Shown piece by piece: positions 1 through 11,100 of a DNA stretch of 64,000 nucleotides. The stretch covers positions 82,327,155-82,391,154 of the forward strand of contig OZ024908.1 of NCBI GenBank assembly GCA_964017125.1, in the 5' to 3' direction. The notes below the pieces were generated by a model. It saw nothing but the letters and a program-made list of their open reading frames with translations, was not told where the DNA came from and did not search any database. This DNA is from Flabesymbios commensalis. Lineage: Eukaryota > Annelida > Polychaeta > Terebellida > Flabelligeridae. The position numbers and the translations under genes were made by a program. Within the stretch, counting starts at the first letter, position 1. Each line of letters opens with the position of its first letter.

Positions 1-45
1 GAAACCCTTTGTTCTCCATGGTTTATACAAACATATGTCAATACA
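1..45 (-). mobile_element. T1 MITE fragment at window edge
   Basis: Matches the segment that elsewhere reads CCTTTGGTCTCCATGG-TTTATAC in T1; the rest lies outside the window. Confidence 0.5.
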
Positions 46-1005
46 AACTTACATTATCACTATTGTCTGTAACAGAGACTTTGAAGGATTGATGATAATT
101 ATTAAAACAAAGAAGTCTTTACACGTGTAATGAAAAAATGATGATTCAGAAATTGGATGATAATTAATTTGTACAAGAATATTGATGATAGTCTAAGAAT
201 CCTCACTGTTTTTGTTACAGACCATAGTGAGTCATTGTGGGTGAAACGAGGATGAAAATGTGGAAGATCTGGCAACCAAGCGGGGGTGGACAACTTGCGA
301 AATCTCATTTGTTTTTATTATATACAATATACATGATACTACGGTGATTATTTGTTTATCTGGAAACTTTCATCCCACTACAAGCATTGTAATATGAACA
401 GTGATAAATCCAGTAATAAATTGTACAACACGGAATACACTGAGGCATAGATGCAATGTTGTTAAAATGTTGGACTACCGTGGTTGACGGTGGACCAACA
501 TTAGACCAGCAATGGATCTAGGTCCGGTTTTCATAGAGAATGTGTCAGAAAAGGAAATTTAAATGCCTTCAGTGTATTGGACATTTTGAATAGTTGTTGG
601 AGTAAAATTTGACAATATGGGTTCAATTTTTTTTTTATTCAGACTTATACACGTCTGAGGCCATACTCATAACCTGTCCAAGGAGGTGTACATCTATAGG
701 GATAATACTGTCATTAATAAGTGTAACGATATAGTCTAGCAAAAAATCTGTGACTTTAAAATATGAGCAAAAAAAGATCAAACATGGATGGGGTCCAGAA
801 ATATAATGATGACATTGAATGCCTTACTTACAAACCAATTAATGCCTAACGAATGTTTTTCCCATATAATGCCTCATTGGCTAACATAATTCACACAATG
901 CATGCATGGAATAAGAAAAAAATCGTCATGCTGGACGCAAAAGGTCATATCGACAGATATGACGCTTTGCTCTCAGCAGCACAAAGTAACCTTGGAAAGT
1001 GTTAA
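46..1005. other. Downstream flank, mostly unassigned
   Basis: AT-rich DNA without recognisable genes. A worn P1 palindrome (TGTTGGACTA... facing ...GGACCAACATTAGACCAG) lies at about 453-520; nothing else is supported. Confidence 0.4.
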
Positions 1006-1431
1006 TTAACCCATGTCCTGCCGAATTGTTCGTGACTATTTTTAATTTATTTGAAGCTGAAATTGCCAACGCAATTTTCAGCTTCAAATGACAAAAAATA
1101 TTAATATTTACTTCAATATCGACATGTGATCGAGACATAACCAATCTGAGCTTAAGACTCACCCCTTGAGCTGCTGAATAGTTTGTTTATATGTTTCAGT
1201 CATTTGAAGCTGGCATTGCTAGAGCAATTTCCAGCTTCAAATGACAAAAAAATATTTACATTTATGAGAAATAGACATCTCCAATATTGAATAATTTAAT
1301 AATTGAATTACCTGAACCACTACCGAAAACTATTTATCAAATTTGATAATATATCCATATTGATCTAAAACAGGCTTAAAACCATATATATATATATATA
1401 TATTACACGTGCCTAGCAGGACAAGGGTTAA
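1006..1431 (+). mobile_element. T5 TTAA-MITE, two hairpins
   Basis: TTAA at 1006-1009 and 1428-1431. Terminal inverted repeats CCCATGTCCTGC and CCCTTGTCCTGC (one mismatch). Two hairpins with TTTGAAGCTG arms at 1051-1091 and 1200-1243, so it is probably one T5 copy nested in another. A (TA)n run sits at 1385-1403. Confidence 0.75.
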
Positions 1432-2570
1432 GATGAGCGGGCACTGGAGATCAGAGGAGGTAAATTGAGCAATAATAAACAACCAGAGAAAATGAGATGT
1501 TCACACGGTGGTGTTGCCAGAATAGAAACAACATTGGCCCAAGGTCCTGTGTATGCTGGCAGCATATATAATTATCACATTGTCTTATAATCATTTACAG
1601 TATTATGCTTATTATCTCAAACAAATTAGTGAGTGATCGTTGAAAGCCAATAAAAAACATCATATTTTTGGATAGAAGATTGAACAAAAATTACCTGCAT
1701 CAAATCGGAGGTAATTTTTTGTTAAGAGACTGAATGCTTTGTTCAGACATTAGTCAATGGCCTAATCACCAGAGGTCGCAACCAGTCATTTCATTATTTG
1801 TAGAAAATAGCAAATACACCATAGCGTGGTGAGAAACTGACTACCAGCGTGTGAAAGTAATGTAAAATAAATTTAGATACAGCGATAAAAACAAATAGCA
1901 GGCTGAACCATTGCAATGCTGAATTGTTTGTCTATTTTTCATTCATTTGAAAAAAAGATCTTTTTCAAGCTGTGGAGCGTTCGCCGATCAGCAGCTTGAA
2001 GATGACGGGAATACTAAACATAAAGGTATATCAGCTAAATCAGGAGGGTGTGGTGGAATAATAAATCAATACCGCACAACAACAAGTCTGACAGTAATGT
2101 TAGATCAAATCGGGCGGATATCTCGGACACATGCAGATGTTAGATCCTACATTTGACACAAGTTTAACCAAAGACTTTGACTGTACGGAAATCACAAAGA
2201 GTGCGATCGCCAATTATCTACAATACATAACATACAAATAATATCTAACAGCCAAATATGCTGGTTCAACACAAGGCAATTGTTTGGACATCATCAATGT
2301 GAGTATTATATACTGGCATTACAAGTGAAAAATAAACAAACAAACAAACAGAAATATACAGATATATATAGATATTATTCAACTGTTGTTGGCGTGGGCG
2401 AGCACATATTTAGGTTTACCGTTGCCTTAACTACTATTTCCTTTAACTCATTTCTTCTTGACAGAACAGGTAAACCTACACTATTACTAAGATGCTGTTA
2501 TAGTTACTTATAAAGTGTGCACACAATCAACAGAAGAGCAAATAGTGTGACATGTCTATGCTCATGTCAC
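1432..2570. other. Unassigned flank
   Basis: No gene or repeat family recognised except a short (AAAC)n tract near 2333-2350. Confidence 0.4.
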
Positions 2571-2574
2571 TGTA

Positions 2575-2632
2575 CTGGCGAACAGCAGTAACTGCTACCA
2601 TTTCAAGTGGGCAGTTACTGCTGTTTGTCTAT
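2575..2632. mobile_element. P2 palindrome
   Basis: Inverted arms AACAGCAGTAACTGC and GCAGTTACTGCTGTTTG around a short spacer. A decayed relative follows at 2685-2745. Confidence 0.55.
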
Positions 2633-2856
2633 GTTGTGGTCTGAGCAAGAGGCAGATTATGAAGTTGATTCACAGCAACGCAGTGCAGAAAACATAACCA
2701 ACAATGTGTGGACGTCTTTTCAAGTGAGCAGTTATGTTTGCTAGAGATATTAAATAGCATTATGTTGAGACCTGATGTGTTTATGTCACACCATCTTTGA
2801 CAGCATACATAGAGGTATAAAGCAGGTAAGTGAAAGTCTTTATACCAGCAGGGGCA

Positions 2857-3134
2857 TATCCAGAGGGGTCGCCAGGGGGGAGGGGTCAGGGGGTTCCAGA
2901 CTCCTCTTTTCCAAAACTAAACATCAAGAAAATGATCTAAAATATCCATATTTGACAATCAAAAATTTACTAGGGTAATACCTCAAGTCAGGCACTACCC
3001 TAGTAAATTCAGAGTGTAAAGCCCTCATATATTAGCTGAGAACACTAAAAATCATCATTGATTACTACTAATTTTGTAATTTTTTTCAATCGGACCCCCC
3101 CCCCCACTTTTTATATTTATGGATCCGCCACTGC
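2857..3134. mobile_element. hAT-like non-autonomous element (GGATCC-end family)
   Basis: Ends resemble CAGGGGC-TATCCAG and GGATCCGCCACTG as inverted repeats. It shares an internal segment ending CAATCGGACCCCCC with 14137-14330. No clean target duplication found. Confidence 0.45.
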
Positions 3135-3635
3135 ATTAGAATTATACCAAACCAAACATATTCATGTGATACAGTAAAGCTAGATATTTTCATTACCATG
3201 GGCATGTATTTTAGTGAGTGAGAGATTCTACATGTCTGCAGTCATGTAAATAAAAAACAGTCGTTTCTGTGAAGAAGTAGAGATACATCACTTTACTGCA
3301 CATGGTAAGTCTAGATATCAATGTGGGTGAAAATTACTGTTTAATATGAAACGACTATAATCAAGTTTAGCGACTATAGGGTTAATATCAACAAAACACA
3401 CAGTTTTCAATATTTTCTCAGAGGAGTATTCATTCAAGATTAATACTATAATACCCATAACAGTTTGTGTCCATGGAATGAAAGACTGACGATATGTCAA
3501 CCTCTAACAGACAGAAGGTCGCATGTACAACAGAGTGGCACATAGGACTCTAGCAAGCAGAGAGTCATATGTATAACAGATTGGCAAGGTCAATTGAATT
3601 ATTTTACAGATTCCTGCGGCATTTTTTACCCAGTT
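3135..3635. other. Unassigned flank
   Basis: No gene or repeat family recognised. Confidence 0.35.
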
Positions 3636-3850
3636 TAATTCTTTCAGTGCGAGGATCAACTTCTGACGTCAGAATCTGATTCTGACGTCAGAAGTCGATC
3701 CACGCACTGAAAGTATGTATAAATTATAATGGCCGTAGACCCTTAAAATAGGTTTTGAAAGAAGCTGAAAGAGGATGATTTCAACTTGAAGAAAAAAACC
3801 TTTCATCTCCATGGCTTATACAAAAATCATTCAGCGTTGTAAAGTTTGAA
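3636..3850 (-). mobile_element. T1 MITE
   Basis: Begins TTAATTCTTTCAGTGCG. The hairpin at 3641-3713 carries two complete TGACGTCA palindromes, followed by the family body to CAGCGTTGTAAAG. A T5 end remnant (CAGCAGGACAAGGGTTA) follows at 3872-3888. Confidence 0.7.
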
Positions 3851-4401
3851 TACCTGCTTGAAGACGTGACCCAGCAGGACAAGGGTTATAGTAAACAAAC
3901 ACCAGGACAATATACCGTGTTGAGATTCACAGTTTACCAGTGAGTTGCGAAGGATGGGTGGAGGGGGCTGTCATATTTCAATAACAATACATGATCTCAC
4001 AGGGCATAACCATAATAACCACAATATGTCTCATTACTATATCTCGTCATTTGAAAGATGAGTTGCTGATGCGATTTCTTGCTTCAATCGAATGGAAACC
4101 ACATTCTTTCTAAACATGTAATGTATGTATACCCATCAGCAACGATTTGTGTGACATTCACATCAGGTTATTTGTACATTTTAGATATCTCCCGAAGGCC
4201 TCTGCTGAGGGTCAAGCTGAATACAATACTGTTACATTTGCTGTGGTCGATGTCCAGGCGGTGTCCTGGCGGCAAATTATTTCGATTTCAAACATTTCTT
4301 GGCAAAAGACAGTACTGATCATTACTTTAATCTAGAAATTACACAACTTTGCGATTCCAAGCTCCTTCAAAACAAAGGCCAATAATCCACAGATGTTGTG
4401 C

Positions 4402-4475
4402 TGTAATGCAGCGGAAAACAGCAGTAACTGCTTCTTGAACAGTTAGCAGTTACTGCCGTTTGCTTCTGCAGGGCG
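4402..4475. mobile_element. P2 palindrome
   Basis: Arms AACAGCAGTAACTGC and GCAGTTACTGCCGTTTGC; lies in the presumed 3' UTR or immediate downstream DNA of the GLUT gene. Confidence 0.6.
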
Positions 4476-4526
4476 GTGTGTAGATACTTTATTTTGATGC
4501 CAGAAGACCACATTGCCGAGGAGGGC

Positions 4527-4778
4527 TGGCTGGCCCTTACAGCGCAGAGATCGACTTAAACGTCAGAATCTGACTTCTGTAGACGCCAGATTCTGACGTC
4601 GGAAGTTGTTCCCCGCGCTGCAGAAGTAAATTTATTTTTAATTGACGTAGACCGATAACAGAGGTATACAAATGAAGCAGAAAGAGATGAATAAGACATT
4701 TATGATGATTTCGAATTGGAAAAAACATTTGATCTCCATCCATGGTTCATACAACACTATTCAGCGTTGTAAGGGCTA
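4527..4778 (-). mobile_element. T1 MITE overlapping the GLUT stop codon
   Basis: Body and hairpin match other T1 copies. Ends are CTGG-CCCTTACAGCGC and CAGCGTTGTAAGGG-CTAG. The terminal CTAG on the gene side contains the TAG stop. Other copies have TTAA at this place. Confidence 0.8.
4631..4636 (-). other. Candidate poly(A) signal inside a transposon
   Basis: Coding-strand AATAAA about 140 nt past the stop codon, inside the T1 element that begins at the stop. A second AATAAA lies at 4488-4493. Either could end the transcript; no cleavage data. Confidence 0.35.
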
Positions 4779-5150
4779 GACTGGCACTTGGCACACGTTC
4801 TCTTCAGACTTTGTAAGATGTTTTTTCTCCTCGTCTTTGTTGAAGTTCACCTTGACGTCATCGGGTTCCGCCACCCGTTCCATGGACCTCTCCTTCTTCT
4901 TGTCCCTCGACACCAGATTGTCTGCCTCGGTGACGTCATCTTCACTGAGCTCTCCACCAGTTCCAACACCGTTGCCAGGGAACACATCGTCCATGATCTC
5001 TTCCACCTCTATGGGGCCGCCAGGTTGGAACAGGCCCGCGATCTCCTCCACCGTCTTGTGCTTCGTCTCCGGTACTTTGAAGAACACGAAGATGGTGAAC
5101 ACGATCATCAACACCAGGAAGATGACGAAAGTAAACTCATTGATGCGTTG
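4776..5150 (-). CDS. GLUT exon 13: TM12 and long charged C-terminal tail
   Basis: 124 codons plus TAG, acceptor GTGTGTTACAG. Encodes TM12, FFKVPETKHKTVEEIAGLF, and an ~80-residue tail rich in Asp, Glu and Lys ending NVCQVPV. The last residues V-P-V fit a hydrophobic-x-hydrophobic PDZ ligand, which is inference only. The stop codon lies exactly where a T1 transposon begins (see findings). Confidence 0.93.
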   Translation of the reverse strand, partial: QRINEFTFVIFLVLMIVFTIFVFFKVPETKHKTVEEIAGLFQPGGPIEVEEIMDDVFPGNGVGTGGELSEDDVTEADNLVSRDKKKERSMERVAEPDDVKVNFNKDEEKKHLTKSEENVCQVPV

Positions 5151-8100
5151 CTGTAACACACAAGTCAAACGTCTTCAATGACTAAAGTGATAAACACTAA
5201 AAAACATCATACACTGCCTCGGAATTAAAGAAGAAACTGATCAATAATTATTCTGTCATTTACAAGTTGTAAAAAGCTGGCCAATAGAATTCATATATTA
5301 TACTGTATATACAGATGTTTAGGAACACAATCTAGGGGGACTATATCGTGAATAAGCTGATGAAAACGCATGAGATTTAAAATTTAAAACGATTACCAGC
5401 CAATTTTGAAACTGATTAATTTCAAACTTTTGAAATAACAGTCTAATCCAGTCACATATGCTGGTACATGTATACAAAACTGCAGTGCAAAGAGAAACGG
5501 CAGTACAGGCAGACTTTTCAAGTAAGCAGTTACAAACCCAGCAGTTACTGCCATCTTGGCTTTGCGTAGATTACACCCAGCAAACACTTAACATTTGTAT
5601 GAAAATTGTACAACAACGGCCCAACATTGTACAAATGTTATACAAATGTTTTGTGTTTGCCGGGTACAACAACTTCTAAGTTTGTACAAATTATATACAA
5701 ATGTTTTGTGTATGTTGGATTTGTATAACATTTGTACAACGTCGGCCCAATGTCTTCGACGTTAGTCCAACATTGTACAAATGCTATGCAAATGAGTGGG
5801 GAGCAGTGACCTACCTGTATGAGCTCAAACGTGAGGGCTACGATCATGGTGAACACCCAGTTGGTGAGTCCGGTGAGACTCATGGCCATGGGGCGGGGGC
5901 CCTGTCGGAACATCTCAGCCGCTATCATCATGGGTATAGGACCTGGTCACACACAAAGACATTATCAACCATTACATCACTGAGCTTTCAATTTTAATTT
6001 TCCATCATTTGAAGTTGTGTCTCGCTACCGCGACACACAACTTCAAATGACAGAAAATTGGCATTATTTGTGAAATTTAAGTCCCAATATATATCAGTGT
6101 TTCAAAATTGAAAGCATATTTTACTTTTAACAGCTGGTTATTAGGGATTATACAGGTGCTAATAATAAGAATGTCTACTGTAGTCGACAGCAGTGCTCTA
6201 AGGGTTATACTGACATAATTAAGTCATTCTATTTTTATTTGGCAGAAAGAAGATGGTTAACTTTGTAAGATCACAGATTATTTTCAAAATAAGCATGATA
6301 ACAACACTTAACACTTAACCAGACCAGGGAAGACTATATTCATTATTAATCTGTTTTATTACCGGATTAAGTGTTTTATTACCCAATTATTGGGAACAAA
6401 ATGTTATGTGTGCTTAAACATCAAGATTTGTAAATGTTTGGTCTAAAATTAAACAAATAAGAGTAGTTTTCACCGCGACCCACAAGCTCAAGTGGGCGAA
6501 AATTAAAATTATTTAATTTGGCACTTTTAGGGATAAAGTCTAGTACATGTTATCTAGTTAAAGCACATGTTACTTAGAAAATATAAACAACATTGCCAAA
6601 TTGATCATGATACGTAAATATATCTTCCGCTCCAGAACAGGAAAAGAACGAACAAGGAGATAATTGGACCGATAATAATAACCTTTATTTCAATAGAATC
6701 AACCCAATGTCATCAGTTGATCTGTCTCGCCATCATCAAACACACACGTGACAGTGTTGTCCCGACAGTGTTGTCAAAATAGTAAAGACATGACCCAGAG
6801 ATTACGTGTTTAATTACCACATCAAGTAAATCATCAATACTTATATTCAAACTCACCTAGACCAATGGCAAAGCAGATAACGTATAGGATGACACAGATA
6901 ATGCTGATCACACTCATCCAGCTTAGTGAGCTCTAAGAGAAAAGAGTTATAAATGAAGCAATAAATACATTAAACAAGTCACATCGTCTAGGCGATGTAT
7001 AGTGATAACATTTTAGGACCAGTTCGGTGAAGACAGATCAGGGGCAGAGAATTAACAAGAGCCTGCAGCCATTATTGAACTTGTCCGAGAACTGGTTATT
7101 ATTTAAAGTAACATGCAGTACAAATTTGAACAGGATACATGAAAACCTTACGGTGGCACAAGGTAAAATTAGAGAAGTAAAATGCAAAAAATCACAATAA
7201 ATCGGCCATTTTAATTTTTTTTCAGCCATTATTGAGCTTGTCCCAAAAATGGTTAGTAGAAAGATGCCAACACGGTAAAATTAGAGAATTTTTTTTTTTA
7301 AATCACAATAAATCAGCCATTTTGAATTATTTAACTAATTAGAGAACTGGTTATTAGTAACATGCATAACACATTTGAGCAGGATATATCAAAAACTTTT
7401 GAAGTTATTGCACCCATAAGGTAAAATTAGAGACATAAAATTGGCAATAAATCAGCCATTTCGAATTTGTTCTGCCATTATAGAGCTTGACCGAGAACTG
7501 GTTATGTACAAGGTGAAATAAGGGACGTAAAATGCGAAAAATCACAATAAATTGTTCATTTTTTTCCAGCCAGTATTGAACTTGTCCTAGAACTGGTTAC
7601 TAGCAACATGCAGAACAATTTGAGGAGCATACACATGATACATGAACAAGAGCACACTCGACAATAGCCCCCCCCCCCCGCCATTATTGAACTTGAAGTT
7701 ATTATCGCGTCCACAAGGTCGAATTATTGACGTAACAAGAGGACTGAAGTCCTATATCATCCCCCGCCATAAATTAGGTTAGACTTTTTGCGGTCACAAA
7801 TATTTAAAAAGTTGATTTGTGGTGGCCATTTTGAATTTCAGTAAAATCACATGCACATTTCCAGATGGTGGGTAATGTGATTGTACAATGTGAATTATTA
7901 CTGATTTCATTTATTCAGTTTTTGAGCCCACAAGAAAATATGAAGTTTATCCATGGCAGCCATTTTGAATTTCAGTAAAACCTTAAAAAAATCACTTGCA
8001 CATCTCCATATCGTGGGAAATGTGATAGTAAAATTTGAATAATTTCTTTCTTTAAGTTTTGTAGTTTTTGCACCCACAAAAAATTTTGGAGTTGACCTCT

Positions 8101-11100
8101 GGCGGCCATTTTGAATTTTCGTAGCATCTCTAAAAAATCACTTTCACATCCCCATGTTGCTACGAATGTCATGTTAAAAGTTCAAAAAGATTTGACCAGT
8201 AGTTTTTGCGCCCACAAGAAAATAAGGACTGCTTATTAGTAACATACATATCAAATGTAAAGATGATACATGAAAAACTTTTCACAAGGTCAAATTATTG
8301 ACGTAAAAAGCGAAAAATCACAACAAATTGGCCATTTTGGATTTTTTTTCAGCGATTATTGAACTCGTCCGAGAACTACTTATTAGTAACATGCATAACA
8401 AATTTGAACGTTATCACGCCCACAAGTTCAAATTATTGAAATAAAATAAGAAAAATCGCAATAAATCGGCCATTTTGATTTTTTTTCGGACATTATTGAA
8501 CTGGTCTGAGAACTGCTTATTAGTAACATGCATAACAAATTTGAAGAGGATACATAGAACACTTTTCAAGTTATCGCGTCCACAAGGTCAAATTATTGAT
8601 GTAAAATGCGAGAAATTGCAATAAATCGGCCATTTTTAATTTTTTTCAGCCATTATTGAACTTGTCCGAGAACTGGTCATTTGTAACATGCATAACAAAT
8701 TTGGGGTATATGAAAAAATTTCAAGTTATCGCGCCCACAAGAAAATGTTAACACCGATGCAGACGCCGCCGAACTTCAAGTGCAATAGCCCACCTTTTTC
8801 ATTTAAAATTAAAAGGCGCGCTAAAAAAAAGACATCATGACCCTTAACATTAAACCAGCATTGTTTCATGGTCTCGTATTTGCTGGGTATCCTGTGCTGT
8901 TACTTACCTGCAGGTTTAGCGCCGCTGTGATGATGGCCATATCTATGACCATAATGATCATAGGGTACAACATGAGAGGCCGCCTGCCAGCGATATCCAT
9001 CACCTTCACCTAGAAGTAGAAAAGTGAAAATATATAATATAGGGTGGTACAGCATCAGTCTAGTGTCACTGTCTGAAACTAATTAAAAAAAAATAAGTAG
9101 AACTGAAAACCCCCATGACAATCTATTTTAACGATAGAGGAGGATAGATGTATTTAGATCTGCAAAAAATGGTTATAAATCTTGGATGTTTTTTGTTAGT
9201 CATTAATATCGAATAATTTATGTTTTCATTCGCTCCCCTCCCACACTCTTATGACATAGATACGTAGCCGTAAATTATGGCGTTCAATAATTCTATGAAG
9301 ACTTCATGTCAATTAATAGAAAATACCAGTGAATGCTACGTGTTTCCAAATAAAGTCTGTAGTAGAAGAAAATCAGTCACAAGGAAACGAATTTACTTCT
9401 TGATAAAAATAATAACGCATGATATGAGGAATAATTCAATGATGATGACTCAAAAAATAAGTTTATTAACAGTTATCTACTGTAATAAATTAATATAGGG
9501 TATATTCCAGGCTTTTTAAGGCAGGTGCAAATCCTGATACCCCACCATAATTATGATATAATATGGATAGTACTTCGAATAACTACTTACAGCAATGACT
9601 GTCATAATGACGTTGACAGCATTCGTGCCGAGGACTGCATATTGAATATTAGACTCAGCCACTCCAGCGTTTTCAAAAATACTTCCAGAGTAAAAAAATA
9701 TCTGTAACAGAATTGCATTTATAATAATTATTTTTCAGATGGAATGCCGGGCAATGTGTTAAAATGAGATAAAGAAACTTGATCATTTGCAAAACAGTGG
9801 TCTACATTTCTTTAGTAGGTTTTATATACACACATATATATAGCACAATAAATAGTCACCTTGGTATTAGAGGATCATATCCGTAACTTTGCAAAGAGAC
9901 AGATATGACTCTTTAATACCAAGATGACTATTCAGGGGCGGATCCAGGATTTGAAAAAGGAGGGGGCGCAGTGTCTTCGGGGGCTCGCTCCCAAGATTTC
10001 TTTGGCCAATTTAGGGAACTTTTTAAAGAGTTTGGAGCAAAAAGGGGTGGGCGTGCGCCCCCTGCGCCCTCCCTCTGGATCCGCGCCTGCTAATAGGTGT
10101 AAATTACAATTAAAAGTAAGTTGAAATGTGAAAAATATGACACATATAAATAAAACATAGTATTACCTAACAGTTGTTCGACACAAAACAGTGTAATTAC
10201 CAACAGTGGGTCACCGTCTCATATGCCAGTAAAAACAAAACATTGTATTAACCAAACATACAATATTACACATATTAATATATACATTATTACACAATCT
10301 AAACATAGTTTATAGTTTATTGTCAAAACCACCAGGTTGTTGCAGGGTCATTCGCTAGGTGGCCACTCACAGCGTTGATTCCAGAGAGTTGTTGGACCAC
10401 CTGCAGGGCGCAGGAGATGAACAGAGGCATGAGTAGACTCCTGGTGGTCACCAGCTTCTTCATGGTCCACTTCTCTGTGGTGTCGCCCTCTGATCCGCCG
10501 CTCTCTGTCTCCATCTCCTCGATGTCTGCAGACACGTCAGAGCTCTGCCGCAGCCAGCGCAGTGCTGAAACAAAACCATTCCCAATCAGAGCTACTGCAC
10601 TCAGTGAACAATAGCGGCCCAGAAACATGAGACATCGACCTAATGTTTAACCAATATTGGGCCAGCGTCGAATAAGATGGCCAGACATTGGTCCAACACC
10701 GGGTCGATGTCTCGTCCCAATGTTGGATCAATGTTGGGCCAACGTCGTAGACGATGGCCCAACATTGGTGCAACATTGGGTGGATGTCTTGTGTTTGCTG
10801 GGGGAGCAGTTTGGGGCAAATGTTAGACAATATGTTGGTGTAGCAGTCTTAGGCATAGACGCCTACACAACTGCTACACTATTTTTTTCTGGAACAAATT
10901 CTTCCCTGGCATTACCTGATTACGCCTGGATATAGTTTCCATTCTTTTGAATTGCCAGCATCAAATTAATGCAAAATGTCTCTACAATGAACTAAATGAG
11001 CTAGGCTTACACACAACCATATACTTACATTGCCCAATTTTGTTTTTTTAAATCCTCAAGGACGTCTTCGAATCGAAAACGAGCTTTATTAAGGATCGTA

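Noticed and set aside
4788-5181. Plus-strand open frames of 114-122 residues
   Set aside because: Antisense shadows of GLUT exon 13.
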